Source of the DNA: Nonomuraea thailandensis
GTDB taxonomy: Bacteria > Actinomycetota > Actinomycetes > Streptosporangiales > Streptosporangiaceae
Assembly (NCBI RefSeq): GCF_024172165.1
Contig: NZ_JAMZEB010000002.1
Location: 496,001 to 560,000, forward strand
Length of the DNA stretch: 64,000 nt
Direction of reading: 5' to 3'
The translations under genes were made by a program, and so were the position numbers. Positions 1 through 11,128 of this stretch are shown one piece after another. The first letter of the stretch is position 1. The number at the start of each line of letters is the position of its first letter. The notes below the pieces were generated by a model. The model was not told the DNA's origin and did no database searches. It was given only the letters and a program-made list of their open reading frames with translations.

Positions 1-4
1 CGGG

Positions 5-1885
5 TTGCTGGGCTCGATCAAGGGACCGCAGGACGTCAAACGGCTCAGTGTCGAGGAGTTGCCGCGGCTGGCGGGGGAGATCCGCGACGTGCTCGTCGAC
101 TCGTGCGCCAGGTTCGGCGGTCACCTCGGCCCCAACCTCGGTGTGGTGGAGCTCACCATCGCGGTGCACCGCGTCTTCGACTCGCCGCACGACCCCGTGA
201 TCTGGGACACCGGTCACCAGGCGTACGTGCACAAGATCCTCACCGGCAGGGCGGCCGGCTTCGCCGCGCTCAAGCAGGAGGGCGGCCTGTCGGGTTACCC
301 GAGCCAGGCCGAGTCCGAGCACGACTTCGTCGAGAACTCCCATGCCTCGACCGCGCTGTCCTACGCCGACGGCCTGGCCAAGGCGTTCAAGCTGCGCCGC
401 GAGCACGACCGCACGGCCGTCGCGATCATCGGCGACGGCGCGCTGACCGGCGGCATGGCCTGGGAGGCGCTCAACAACATCGCGGCGTTCAAGGACCTGC
501 CGCTCGTCATCGTGGTCAACGACAACGGCCGCTCCTACTCGCCGACGATCGGCGGCCTGGCCTCCCATCTGTCCTCGCTGCGGGTCAACCGCCGCTACGA
601 GGACATGCTCGACTTCGTCAAGGACAAGATCGGGAACGTTCCCGTCCTGTACGACGCGCTGCACGGCTTCAAGAAGGGTGTCAAGGACGTCCTGTCGCCG
701 CAGGTGATGTTCGAGGACCTCGGCCTCAAGTACGTCGGCCCCATCGACGGCCACGACGAGCAGGCCATGGAGGCGGCGCTGCGCCAGGCCCGCGACTTCC
801 GCGGCCCGGTCATCGTGCACGCCCTCACCCAGAAGGGCCGCGGCTACACCCCGGCGGAGAACCACGACGAGGACCAGTTCCACTCGCCCGGCGCCTTCGA
901 CCGGGCCACCGGCGCGGAGAAGCCCAAGGGCCGCATCTGGACCAACGTCTTCAGCGAGGAGCTCGTCCGGCTCGGCAAGGAGCGCGAGGACCTCGTCGCG
1001 ATCACCGCCGCGATGCTCCACCCGACCGGCCTCAACGCCTTCGCCGAGGCCTACCCCGAGCGCATCTACGACGTCGGCATCGCCGAGCAGCACGCGCTGA
1101 CCAGCGCCGCCGGGCTCGCGCTGGGCGGCCTGCACCCGGTCGTGGCCGTCTACGCCACCTTCCTCAACCGCGCCTTCGACCAGCTCCTCATGGACGTCGC
1201 CCTGCACCGCCTGCCGGTCACCGTGGTGCTCGACCGGGCGGGCGTCACGGGCGACGACGGCGCCAGCCACAACGGCATGTGGGACCTGTCGATCCTCCAG
1301 GTCGTGCCTGGGCTGCGGATCGCGGTGCCGCGCGACGGAGACCGCCTCACGGAGCTGCTGGGCGAGGCCGTGGCGGTCACCGACGGCCCCACCGTGCTGC
1401 GCTTCCCCAAGGGCCCGGTCGCCGAGGCGATCGAGCCGGTCGGCAAGCTGGGCGAGATGGACGTTCTGCGGGCCGCCGACGGCGATCCGGGCGTGCTGCT
1501 GGTCGGCGTGGGCCCGATGGCCCAGGTCTGCATGGACGCGGCCGTCCTGCTCGACGCGCAGGGCATCTCGGCCACCGTCGTGGACCCGCGCTGGGTCAAG
1601 CCGCTGGACGAGGCGCTGGTGCTGGCCGCGAGCGCCCACAAGCTGGTCGCGGTCGTGGAGGACAACGGCCGCGTCGGCGGCGTGGGCGACGCCGTGGCCC
1701 GGCTGCTGCGCGACGGCGACGTCGACGTGCCCGTACGCACCTTCGGCATCCCGCAGCAGTTCCTCGACCACGCCAAGCGGGCCGCGATCCTCGGCAAGGT
1801 CGGCCTGACCGGCCAGGACCTCGCCCGCCAGATCACCGAGGCGGTCGCGAAGCGGACCTCCTCCGTGGAGCCCGCCCGCCGCTGA
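5..1885 (+). CDS. dxs: 1-deoxy-D-xylulose-5-phosphate synthase (5' end cut by window)
   Basis: Condenses pyruvate and glyceraldehyde 3-phosphate with ThDP to make DXP, the first step of the MEP isoprenoid pathway; cytosolic. The visible frame opens at a TTG and begins [13 protein letters not shown], but family members start one or two residues earlier, so the true start probably lies just left of base 1. The N-terminal transketolase half carries the ThDP motif [16 protein letters not shown] with a downstream NDN. The pyrimidine-binding domain ([17 protein letters not shown]) and the C-terminal domain ending near [16 protein letters not shown] are present. About 626 codons are visible, normal for the family. 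The 3' end overlaps the convergent DedA gene by about 50 bp. Confidence 0.95.
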   Translation: MLGSIKGPQDVKRLSVEELPRLAGEIRDVLVDSCARFGGHLGPNLGVVELTIAVHRVFDSPHDPVIWDTGHQAYVHKILTGRAAGFAALKQEGGLSGYPSQAESEHDFVENSHASTALSYADGLAKAFKLRREHDRTAVAIIGDGALTGGMAWEALNNIAAFKDLPLVIVVNDNGRSYSPTIGGLASHLSSLRVNRRYEDMLDFVKDKIGNVPVLYDALHGFKKGVKDVLSPQVMFEDLGLKYVGPIDGHDEQAMEAALRQARDFRGPVIVHALTQKGRGYTPAENHDEDQFHSPGAFDRATGAEKPKGRIWTNVFSEELVRLGKEREDLVAITAAMLHPTGLNAFAEAYPERIYDVGIAEQHALTSAAGLALGGLHPVVAVYATFLNRAFDQLLMDVALHRLPVTVVLDRAGVTGDDGASHNGMWDLSILQVVPGLRIAVPRDGDRLTELLGEAVAVTDGPTVLRFPKGPVAEAIEPVGKLGEMDVLRAADGDPGVLLVGVGPMAQVCMDAAVLLDAQGISATVVDPRWVKPLDEALVLAASAHKLVAVVEDNGRVGGVGDAVARLLRDGDVDVPVRTFGIPQQFLDHAKRAAILGKVGLTGQDLARQITEAVAKRTSSVEPARR

Positions 1886-2468
1886 CGACCCTGCGGGCCG
1901 CGGCGGTGATCCCGATCACGACGACCACCGCCGCGGCCACGACCGGCAGCAGCCACTCCGCGTGCCGCCGCGCCACCTCTCCGGCCAGCGCGCCGAGCGT
2001 CACGTACGTGCTCACCCAGGCGGCGCTGCCCAGCATCGCCCACGGCATGAACCTGCGGTACGGCATGCCCACCGTGCCCGCCACGGCCGGCGTCAGCGCG
2101 TGCAGCACCGGCAGGAAGTACGCCAGCGCCAGCGCCCACCCGTTGCGCTCGAACAACCGCTCCGCGCTCGCCCACCGGCGCTCCCCGACGCGCCGCCCCA
2201 GCCTGCCGTGCCGCAGCCGCGAGCCGTAGCGCCGGCCGAGCCAGTGACCGCCCGAGGCGCCCGCGAAGCAGGCCACCAGGCCCGCCCCGATCAGGGCCAG
2301 CGCCTCGCCCGCGCTGTCGGCCGTGGCGCCCGCCACGAGCAGCAGCCCGTCGCCCGGCGTGACGAGGCCGATCCCGACCGAGGCGTCCAGCGTCAGGAAG
2401 ACCAGCAACAGTGGTAGCACCACTTCGAGGTCTTGCCCGGCCAGGGCGTCGAGCAGATCGTTGAGCAT
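1833..2468 (-). CDS. DedA family membrane protein
   Basis: Polytopic inner-membrane protein of the DedA/VTT superfamily, linked in other bacteria to lipid-carrier flipping and membrane homeostasis. At 211 aa it is of usual length. The N-terminal re-entrant region [21 protein letters not shown] and the glycine motif [13 protein letters not shown] are visible. The signature usually written xRxxPxxRxxxPxxAG reads [16 protein letters not shown], so both family arginines are replaced (Tyr and His). This may mark a subgroup with different chemistry. The C-terminus is Arg-rich and overlaps the end of dxs. It is divergent from the permease across a region with nested inverted repeats. Confidence 0.85.
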   Translation of the reverse strand: MLNDLLDALAGQDLEVVLPLLLVFLTLDASVGIGLVTPGDGLLLVAGATADSAGEALALIGAGLVACFAGASGGHWLGRRYGSRLRHGRLGRRVGERRWASAERLFERNGWALALAYFLPVLHALTPAVAGTVGMPYRRFMPWAMLGSAAWVSTYVTLGALAGEVARRHAEWLLPVVAAAVVVVIGITAAARRVVSGGRAPRRRSASRPPR

Positions 2469-2483
2469 AGCCTCAGCCTGCTA

Positions 2484-2535
2484 CCCGGATCGCGCGACAC
2501 CACCGGGATCGTCCCCGATCCCACCCTGATCCGGG
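2484..2535. promoter_or_regulatory. Nested inverted repeats between dedA and permease genes
   Basis: Outer arms CCCGGATC (2484-2491) and GATCCGGG (2528-2535) enclose inner arms GGGATCG (2505-2511) and CGATCCC (2516-2522). All are exact and lie in the 102-bp gap between divergent starts. They could be a regulator site or a cruciform/hairpin in either leader. Function is inferred. Confidence 0.5.
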
Positions 2536-2570
2536 CATGATCACTCCTGGCGTGGGAAGGATCACCGAGC

Positions 2571-4043
2571 GTGGACATCTTTCGCACGAAGAGCGTCGAG
2601 CAGTCGATCCGCGACACCGAAGCGCCCGAGCACCAGCTCCGCAAACGCCTGACCGCCACGGACCTGACGGTCTTCGGCATCGGCGTGATCGTCGGCACCG
2701 GGATCTTCGTGCTCACGGGTCAGGTGGCCAAGGAGATGGCGGGCCCGGCGGTGGCGGTCTCGTTCGTCGTGGCGGGCATCGTGTGCGGGCTCGCGGCGCT
2801 GTGCTACGCCGAGTTCGCCTCCACGATCCCGGTCGCGGGCTCGGCCTACACCTTCTCCTTCGCCACGCTGGGCGAGTTCCCCGCCTGGATCATCGGCTGG
2901 GACCTGTTCCTGGAGCTGGCGCTGGCCGCAGCCGTGGTGGCGGCCGGCTGGTCGGGGTACTTCGCCTCCCTGCTGGCCTCCATCGGCATGGAGCTGCCCG
3001 CCTCCATCGCCGGTGAGGATCCGGTGGTGAACGTGCCCGCCATCCTCATCGTGCTGCTGCTCACCTCGGTCCTGGTGGCGGGGATCAAGGTGTCCTCGCG
3101 GGTGAACCTGGTCCTGGTGATCACCAAGATCGCGGTGGTGCTGCTGGTCATCGTGGCGGGGCTGTTCTTCGTCAAGGCCGCCAACTACACGCCGTTCATC
3201 CCCGAGGCGACGTCCACGGCGCGGGTGGAGGGGCTGAAGGCGCCGCTCATCCAGCTCATCTTCGGCATCACGCCGGTGGCCTTCGGCGTGATCGGCATCT
3301 TCTCCGCCGCGGCGATCGTGTTCTTCGCCTTCATCGGCTTCGACATCGTGGCCACCGCCGCCGAGGAGACGATCAACCCGCAGCGCGACGTGCCGCGCGG
3401 CATCATCGGCTCGCTGGCCATCTGCACCGTCCTGTACGTCGCCGTCTCCCTGGTGGTCGTCGGCATGCAGCGCTACAGCGAGCTGAGCACGGCCGCCCCG
3501 CTCTCCGACGCCTTCATCTCGGTGGGACACGCCTGGCTGGCGACGATCATCAGCGTGGGCGCGATCGCGGGCCTGACGACCGTGGTGCTCGTGCTGCTGC
3601 TGGGCCAGACCCGTGTGCTGTTCGCGATGGGCCGCGACGGGCTGCTGCCGCGCTGGCTGGCGAAGGTCGACCCGCACTACGGCACGCCGGCCAGGCTGAC
3701 CGTGCTGATCGGGCTCGTGACGATGGTGCTGGCCGGGTTCGTGTCGTTCGGGGAGCTGGCCGAGCTGGTCAACATCGGCACGCTGTTCGCGTTCGTGGTC
3801 GTCTCGATCGGGGTGGTCGTCCTGCGGCGGACGCGGCCCGACCTGCCACGGGTGTTCAAGGCGCCGCTGGTGCCGTTCCTGCCGATCGTGTCCGTGCTGG
3901 CCTGCCTCTACCTGATGCTGAACCTGCCGGCGCAGACGTGGCTGCGCTTCCTCGTCTGGATGCTCATCGGCCTGGTCGTCTACTTCGGCTTCGGCTACTG
4001 GAACAGCAGGCAGGCCTTCTCCCGGCAGAAGGCCCGCCGCTGA
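2571..4043 (+). CDS. APC superfamily amino acid permease
   Basis: Twelve-helix amino acid transporter, closest by eye to the cationic amino acid/YfnA branch of the APC family; acts in the cytoplasmic membrane. A 40-residue cytosolic N-terminus leads to TM1 with the family motif GIGVIVGTGIFVLTG (residues about 37-51). The TM3 region contains AYTFSFATLGEFPAWIIGWDL, and a conserved FFAFIGFDIVATAAEE stretch follows TM6. Length 490 aa is typical. The GTG start at 2571 has GAAGG 10 nt upstream. The substrate cannot be fixed from sequence. It stands alone and is divergent from the DedA gene. Confidence 0.9.
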   Translation: MDIFRTKSVEQSIRDTEAPEHQLRKRLTATDLTVFGIGVIVGTGIFVLTGQVAKEMAGPAVAVSFVVAGIVCGLAALCYAEFASTIPVAGSAYTFSFATLGEFPAWIIGWDLFLELALAAAVVAAGWSGYFASLLASIGMELPASIAGEDPVVNVPAILIVLLLTSVLVAGIKVSSRVNLVLVITKIAVVLLVIVAGLFFVKAANYTPFIPEATSTARVEGLKAPLIQLIFGITPVAFGVIGIFSAAAIVFFAFIGFDIVATAAEETINPQRDVPRGIIGSLAICTVLYVAVSLVVVGMQRYSELSTAAPLSDAFISVGHAWLATIISVGAIAGLTTVVLVLLLGQTRVLFAMGRDGLLPRWLAKVDPHYGTPARLTVLIGLVTMVLAGFVSFGELAELVNIGTLFAFVVVSIGVVVLRRTRPDLPRVFKAPLVPFLPIVSVLACLYLMLNLPAQTWLRFLVWMLIGLVVYFGFGYWNSRQAFSRQKARR

Positions 4044-4057
4044 CCGCACGGGGATGC

Positions 4058-4441
4058 TCAGAGGGCGGTGACGGAGCCGGTCATGGCCCGCATCTGGCAT
4101 TCGTTGGCGAAGAACTTCGCCCAGCGCACGCTCCTGCCGTACCAGGTGCCCGCGATGGCGACCGCGTGCGGCTTGATCTCCTGGGTGCACGAGGCCTTCG
4201 GGCTGACGTTGAGCTGTGACGGCTCGCCCTTCACCTGCCGCAGCAGGCGGCAGGCGGCCTGCGCCTCGGGGTGGGTGCCGCCGGCGGGCGCGCAGTGGAG
4301 CCAGACCGACTTCACCGGCCCGCCCTTCATCCCGTCAACGATCTTGAGCTTGGCCTTCGGGGGCGGCGCGGCCTGGGCGGGCGAGGAGGCGCCCGCCAGG
4401 AGGGCGGCGCAGAGCGCGAGGGCGCCGGCTGCCTTCATCAT
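4058..4441 (-). CDS. Subtilisin inhibitor-like (SSI family) secreted protease inhibitor
   Basis: Small secreted serine-protease inhibitor of the Streptomyces subtilisin inhibitor family. The ATG at 4441 was chosen because GGAGAG lies 5 nt upstream. The signal peptide ends near residue 24 (PAQA). Four cysteines (C50, C64, C85, C115) match the two SSI disulfides, with family landmarks GGTHP and FFANECQM. The reactive-site loop, CPMVYDP in classical SSI, reads CTQEIKP here, so P1 is Gln87 and P1' Glu88 instead of the usual Met/Lys/Arg. The mature chain is about 103 aa, slightly short. The target protease is therefore unclear. Confidence 0.88.
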   Translation of the reverse strand: MMKAAGALALCAALLAGASSPAQAAPPPKAKLKIVDGMKGGPVKSVWLHCAPAGGTHPEAQAACRLLRQVKGEPSQLNVSPKASCTQEIKPHAVAIAGTWYGRSVRWAKFFANECQMRAMTGSVTAL

Positions 4442-4498
4442 GGTTACTCTCCGTTCGTAGGACGGCACCAAAGGCTACGACGGAGTGCGTGCGCAGGT

Positions 4499-4523
4499 GA
4501 GGAGGTCCGGTCAGGACCTCCTC
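4499..4523 (-). terminator. Hairpin terminator after fadB
   Basis: Perfect 10-bp inverted repeat (GAGGAGGTCC / GGACCTCCTC) with a 5-nt loop, 16 bp past the fadB stop and before the SSI gene on the same strand. There is no U-tract, as is common in actinomycetes. Confidence 0.65.
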
Positions 4524-4538
4524 AAAGAGTGCGCAAAG

Positions 4539-6622
<2,084 letters not shown>

Positions 6623-6626
<4 letters not shown>

Positions 6627-7807
6627 GCCAGGTTCTCCCAGATCACGGTGCCGCCCATGCCCATGCCGACGCACATCGTGGTGATGCCGTAACGCACGTC
6701 GGGACGCTCGCCGAACTGCCGGGCGAGCTGCGTCATCAGCCGCACGCCGGAGGAGGCGAGCGGGTGCCCGTAGGCGATGGCGCCGCCGTAGGCGTTGACG
6801 CGGGCGTCGTCGTCGGCGAGGCCGAAGTGCTCCAGGAACGCCAGCACCTGCACGGCGAACGCCTCGTTGATCTCGAACAGCCCGATGTCGGAGATGCCGA
6901 GGCCCGCCAGGCGCAGGGCCTTCTCGGTGGACGGGATCGGGCCGACGCCCATGACCTCGGGGTCCACGCCCGCGAAGGCGTACGACACCAGGCGCATCTT
7001 CGGTGCCAGGCCCAGCTCCTCGGCGACCTCCGCGGCGGCCACGACGCAGCCGGTGGCGCCGTCGTTGATGCCGGAGGAGTTGCCCGCCGTGACGTGGCCG
7101 TGCGGGCGGAACGGCGTCTTGAGCCCGCTCAGCCCCTCCATCGTGGTGCCCGGCCTGGGCGCCTCGTCCTCGACGGCCAGGCCCCAGCCCTTCTCCGCCG
7201 TCCTGATCGCGGTCGGCACCAGGTCGGGCTGGATCTTGCCGTCGGCGTAGGCCTTGGCGGCCTTCTCCTGCGAGAGCACCGCGTACGCGTCGGCGCGCTG
7301 CTTGCTGATCGTCGGGTAGCGGTCGTGCAGGTTCTCCGCCGTCATGCCCATGACCAGCGCGCTCGGGTCGACCAGCTTCTCCGACAGGAAACGCGGGTTC
7401 GGGTCGACGCCCTCGCCCATCGGGTGGCGGCCCATGTGCTCGACGCCGCCGGCGATGGCGACGTCGTACGCGCCGAACGCGATGCCGCCCGCGACCGTGG
7501 TGACCGCGGTCATCGCGCCCGCGCACATCCGGTCGATGGCGTAGCCGGGCACGGTCTTGGGCAGCCCGGCCAGCACGGCGGCCGAGCGGCCGATGGTCAG
7601 GCCCTGGTCGCCGATCTGCGTGGTCGCGGCGATGGCCACCTCGTCCACGCGCTCGGGCGGCAGGTTGGGGTTACGCCGGACGAGCTCGCGGATGACGCGG
7701 ACGACCAGGTCGTCCGCGCGGGTCTCCGCGTACAGTCCCTTCGGCCCTGACCTGCCGAAAGGCGTGCGTACGCCGTCGACGAACACGACGTCACGAGAGG
7801 AAGGCAC
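6623..7807 (-). CDS. fadA: Acetyl-CoA acyltransferase (thiolase)
   Basis: Thiolytic cleavage of 3-ketoacyl-CoA, the last beta-oxidation step. The GTG at 7807 is preferred over the ATG 39 bp upstream: GAGGAG sits about 8 nt before it, and the protein then begins VPSSRDVVFVDGVRTPFG as in close homologues. At 394 aa, catalytic residues are C95 (IDRMCAGAM), H348 (GHPLASSG) and C379 (MCVGMGMGG). It overlaps fadB by 4 bp, so translation is coupled. The upstream membrane-protein gene ends 41 bp before this start and may share the transcript. Confidence 0.95.
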
Positions 7808-7847
7808 GGATTCGCTCCTCGTTGCTGAAAGGGGTTCCGTGCCCATG

Positions 7848-8585
7848 CTACTCGTCAGTAACTACCCCGCAGACGAGGGCGGCGGTGAGCAACGCGTAGA
7901 CGACGCCCGTCGCCGGCTCCCACAGGTGGGCGCGGGCTCCGAGCAGGGCCGCGACCGCCACGGCCGCGGCCGTCCAGAGCGCCGCGCCCTCCCTGTGGCG
8001 CGTGCCGCCGCCGGGGTCCCATGGATCGCCAGGTGATCCGCCCGAGCGCAGGGCACGCGCCAGCATCCCCACCGCGTCCCGTGCCCACCACAGGAGGAAC
8101 AACACCCCCGCCGCGACGCTGATCACCGACAGCGCCTCGACGGCCCAGCTCAGGGTGCCGGCGAAAGCGTGCAGCGCGGCCTCGCGGAAGAAGCGCGGAA
8201 CGGTCCAGCCGAGCAGCAGCGTCACCGCCCAGCAGGCGGCCACGGCCATCCGGGTCAGCGGGCGCGCCCTGCCGGAGCGGGCCGCCGCGTACAGCTCCCG
8301 CTCCCGGCGGCGGACCTGGCGGGCGCGGGCGCCCCAGACGTACTGGGTGATCGCCATCACGGGCAGGGCGGCGGCGAAGAGCGCCAGGGACAGTACGGCC
8401 AGCGGCAGCGTCTGCTCCCTGGTCGTGGCCCGGTCGGCGAGCAACTGCACGCTCGTCAGCAGCGCGATCGAGGCGGTGAGCGCCACGAGCGCGCCACGCC
8501 GGGCCGCCCTCGCCCTGGCACGCAGCCCGGCCAGCTCCTGGGCGCCCGGGGGAGGGGCCATCTCGGTCAACAGCATGACCGTCAT
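7848..8585 (-). CDS. Multi-pass membrane protein of unknown function
   Basis: No family is recognised. The 245-aa protein has a short basic N-terminus (RARARAARRG) followed by about six hydrophobic segments: GALVALTASIALLTSVQLL, PLAVLSLALFAAALPVMAI, MAVAACWAVTLLLGW, VEALSVISVAAGVLFLLWW, and two near the C-terminus. A basic cytosolic loop RARQVRRRERELYAAARSGR separates TM2 and TM3. It ends 41 bp before fadA on the same strand. No signal peptide or catalytic motif is visible. Cellular role unknown. Confidence 0.65.
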   Translation of the reverse strand: MTVMLLTEMAPPPGAQELAGLRARARAARRGALVALTASIALLTSVQLLADRATTREQTLPLAVLSLALFAAALPVMAITQYVWGARARQVRRRERELYAAARSGRARPLTRMAVAACWAVTLLLGWTVPRFFREAALHAFAGTLSWAVEALSVISVAAGVLFLLWWARDAVGMLARALRSGGSPGDPWDPGGGTRHREGAALWTAAAVAVAALLGARAHLWEPATGVVYALLTAALVCGVVTDE

Positions 8586-8726
8586 GATGGCGTCACCGTG
8601 CGTCGCGACGCTCCGGATTCCCGCGCATTGGATGGAGCCCTCGATCGGGGTGAGAGGGGACTATCCGTGAGGCCATCGTCTCGCTGATGATGAACAGGCG
8701 AACAAGCCGAGATGACAGTACTTATC

Positions 8727-8753
8727 TTGCGTATACCAGTTTGTAGCTATGCT
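8727..8753 (+). promoter_or_regulatory. Probable leaderless promoter of LCP gene
   Basis: TTGCGT (8727-8732) and TATGCT (8748-8753) are separated by 15 bp. The -10 element ends 8 nt before the ATG, which places transcription start at or next to the start codon. Confidence 0.4.
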
Positions 8754-8761
8754 TCGCGATC

Positions 8762-10315
8762 ATGGCGCAAGGGGTGGACCGCGTGAGGGAACGGCGGAAC
8801 GAGGGCGGCCCAGGGCGGCGCGTCGCCCCGCTGCCCGACTCTCAGCCCCTCACGCAGCCTCCGCCTGCCTCGCGCAAGCGCCGCTCCACACCCTCGCGCA
8901 ACCCGCTGACGCCGCTCGGCTGGGTGAGCGTGGTGCTGACGCTGGTGCTGGTGGCCGCCGCGCTCGGCGCGTACGGCTACTACCGCTTCCTGGACAACCG
9001 CATCCCGCGCGTGCCCATCGACACCGGCGCGAGCCGCCCGCCCGACACCGGCGCGCTCAACGTGCTGCTCGTCGGCTCCGACTCCCGCGAGGGCAACAAC
9101 AAGAAGTACGGCGCCACGACCGTGGGGGCGGGGGAGCGCACCGACACGATCATGGTCCTGCACATCGCCCCCAACCGGGACTCCGCCACCATGATCAGCT
9201 TCCCGCGCGACTCGATGGTCGTGGTGCCCGACTGCGAGGGCAGGAACGGTGCCGTGCTGCCCGGCGGCCTGCGCCAGATCAACTCGGCCTTCAACGACGG
9301 CGGCATCAACTGCACGATCAAGACACTCGAATCCCTCACCAACATCAAGATCGACCACTTCGTGAAGGTCGACTTCACCGGCTTCAAGGGCATCATCGAC
9401 GCCCTCGAAGGCATCGAGATCTGCCTGCCCAAGGCCGTCAACGACAAAGAGGCCAAGTTCGTGCTCCCCGCCGGCAGGCACGTGGTCAACGGCGAGCAGG
9501 CGCTGGGGTACGTGCGGACCAGGTACTCCCTGGGCGACGGCAGCGACCTCGGCCGGATCGAGCGCCAGCAGATCTTCCTCACCCAGGTGATGGAGAAGGT
9601 CACCAGCGGCGGCCTGCTCACCGACCCCGGCAAGCTCGACGCCTTCCTGCGGGCCGCCACCCAGGCCGTCACCGTGGACGACGGCCTCGGCCTCGACCGC
9701 ATGCTGGAGATCGCCAGGAGCGTCAGCGGCCTGACCGCCAAGGAGCTCAAGGGCATCACGGTGCCGGTGGAGGCGTACCCGGAGGACAAGGCGAGGGTGC
9801 AGTTCGCCCAGCCGGCGGCGCGCGACTTCTTCGAGGCCGTGCGCAACGACACCGACATCAGGACCAGCCCGTCCCCCGGCAAGTCCAGCGCGCCCAAGAT
9901 CGAGCACGAGCAGGTGCGCCTGCAGGTGCTCAACGGCACCGGCGAGCAGGGCAAGGCCCTGCAGGTGGCGGACGCGATGGCCGCCCAGGGGTTCGTGGTG
10001 ACGCAGGTGGGCAACGCCGCGACCACCGACACCACCACGATCCGGTACGCCAAGAAGGACGCCCAGGACGGGCCCGCCTACGGTGACGCGGTGGCGGCGC
10101 GGCTGTCCAAGGACAAGCGCACGCCCGTTCAGGGTAAGGTCAAGGCCGTCACGTCGCAGCCGTACGCGCTGAAGACGCCGCCCGCGCAGGCGCCCGACGG
10201 GCCGGTCATCCAGCTCGTCATCGGCAAGGACTGGCCAGGGGTGCGGGTGCAGTCGGCGATCCCGGACGCGCTCAAGGACAAGGTGGTCGACAGCAACACC
10301 GACCCGTGCAAGTGA
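8762..10315 (+). CDS. LytR-CpsA-Psr family protein with LytR_C domain
   Basis: Membrane-anchored phosphotransferase of the LCP family, which attaches undecaprenyl-linked glycopolymers to peptidoglycan. A basic, Pro-rich cytosolic tail (about 1-50) precedes one TM (about 53-76). The LCP domain follows, with NVLLVGSDSRE, RTDTIMVLHI, SFPRDSMV and YVRTRYSLGDGSDLGRIERQ, including the Asp/Arg residues that hold the pyrophosphate. A C-terminal LytR_C domain starts at VRLQVLNGTGEQG (about 380). ATG 8762 fits a leaderless start; GTG 8783, with AAGGGG 8 nt upstream, is an alternative. Length 517 aa is normal. Confidence 0.9.
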   Translation: MAQGVDRVRERRNEGGPGRRVAPLPDSQPLTQPPPASRKRRSTPSRNPLTPLGWVSVVLTLVLVAAALGAYGYYRFLDNRIPRVPIDTGASRPPDTGALNVLLVGSDSREGNNKKYGATTVGAGERTDTIMVLHIAPNRDSATMISFPRDSMVVVPDCEGRNGAVLPGGLRQINSAFNDGGINCTIKTLESLTNIKIDHFVKVDFTGFKGIIDALEGIEICLPKAVNDKEAKFVLPAGRHVVNGEQALGYVRTRYSLGDGSDLGRIERQQIFLTQVMEKVTSGGLLTDPGKLDAFLRAATQAVTVDDGLGLDRMLEIARSVSGLTAKELKGITVPVEAYPEDKARVQFAQPAARDFFEAVRNDTDIRTSPSPGKSSAPKIEHEQVRLQVLNGTGEQGKALQVADAMAAQGFVVTQVGNAATTDTTTIRYAKKDAQDGPAYGDAVAARLSKDKRTPVQGKVKAVTSQPYALKTPPAQAPDGPVIQLVIGKDWPGVRVQSAIPDALKDKVVDSNTDPCK

Positions 10316-10322
10316 CCGGCGC

Positions 10323-11054
10323 TCAGGCCGTCACGCCCGCGTCCACGGCGATCGACGCGCCCGTGACGGCCCGGCCGCCCTCTCCCGCGAGGTAGGACAC
10401 GGCGGCTGCGACCTCCTCGGGGTCGCAGTAGCGGCCCAGCGCGGTGAGCCGCCGCTCCTCCCCGGCCTCGGGACCGGTGGCCGGGTTCATGTCGGTGTCG
10501 GTGGAGCCGGGGTTGATCACGTTCGCGGTGATGCCGCGCGGGCCCAGATCCCTGGCCAGCCCCTTGGCCAGGCCGATCAGCGCGGACTTGCTCATCGCGT
10601 ACGCCGTCCACCCCGCGGACGGCACCCGCTCGGCCAGGCTGCTGCCGATCAGCACGATGCGCGCGCCCGCCTCCATGTGCCGGGCCGCCGCCTGGGCCAG
10701 CACGAACGAGGCCCGCGCGTGCACGGCCAACACGTCGTCCACCTCGGCCCGCGTCACCTCCTCCAGCGGCCCGTACGGCGCGATGCCCGCGTTGCTCACC
10801 AGCACGTCGAGCCGGCCCAGCTCGCGCACCGTCCGCTCGACCGCCGCCACGAGCGCGTCGGGGTCGGCGGCCTCGGCCCGCACGGCGAGCGCGCGCCCGC
10901 CCGCCGCCTCGACCTCCTTGGCCACGCCGGCGGCCCGGTCGCCCGCGCTCCGGTACGTGATCGCCACGTCGAACCCGTCACCCGCCAGCCGGCGCGCGAC
11001 GGCCGCGCCGATGCCCCTGCTCCCGCCCGTCACCAGGGCGACTCTTCTTGTCAT
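10323..11054 (-). CDS. SDR family oxidoreductase
   Basis: NAD(P)-dependent short-chain dehydrogenase/reductase; substrate unknown. At 243 aa it carries the Rossmann motif TGGSRGIG near the N-terminus, the structural NAG (SNAGIAPYGP), catalytic Ser in VLIGSSLAERV, and YxxxK in AYAMSKSAL. Arg at ITYRSAGDR may favour NADPH. The ATG at 11054 is preceded by GGGGAG. It is transcribed divergently from a TetR regulator, with a double palindrome between them, so repression by that regulator is very likely. It lies 8 bp from the convergent LCP gene. Confidence 0.88.
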   Translation of the reverse strand: MTRRVALVTGGSRGIGAAVARRLAGDGFDVAITYRSAGDRAAGVAKEVEAAGGRALAVRAEAADPDALVAAVERTVRELGRLDVLVSNAGIAPYGPLEEVTRAEVDDVLAVHARASFVLAQAAARHMEAGARIVLIGSSLAERVPSAGWTAYAMSKSALIGLAKGLARDLGPRGITANVINPGSTDTDMNPATGPEAGEERRLTALGRYCDPEEVAAAVSYLAGEGGRAVTGASIAVDAGVTA

Positions 11055-11066
11055 GCTGACTCCCCC

Positions 11067-11114
11067 TATCCGGAATGCATTCCGTTTCAAACTAAGCGGA
11101 ATGCATTCCGGATA
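11067..11114. promoter_or_regulatory. TetR double operator between SDR and tetR
   Basis: Two exact copies of the 14-bp palindrome CGGAATGCATTCCG (11071-11084 and 11097-11110) stand 26 bp apart centre to centre. With flanks they form an exact 18-bp inverted repeat (11067-11084 / 11097-11114) around a 12-bp spacer. The position between a divergent TetR regulator and SDR gene makes it the likely autoregulatory operator. Confidence 0.85.
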
Positions 11115-11128
11115 CAAGCGGTGCAAGG

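Noticed and set aside
7808..7846. Longer thiolase from ATG 7846
   Set aside because: GTG 7807 has a well-placed GAGGAG and starts where homology begins.
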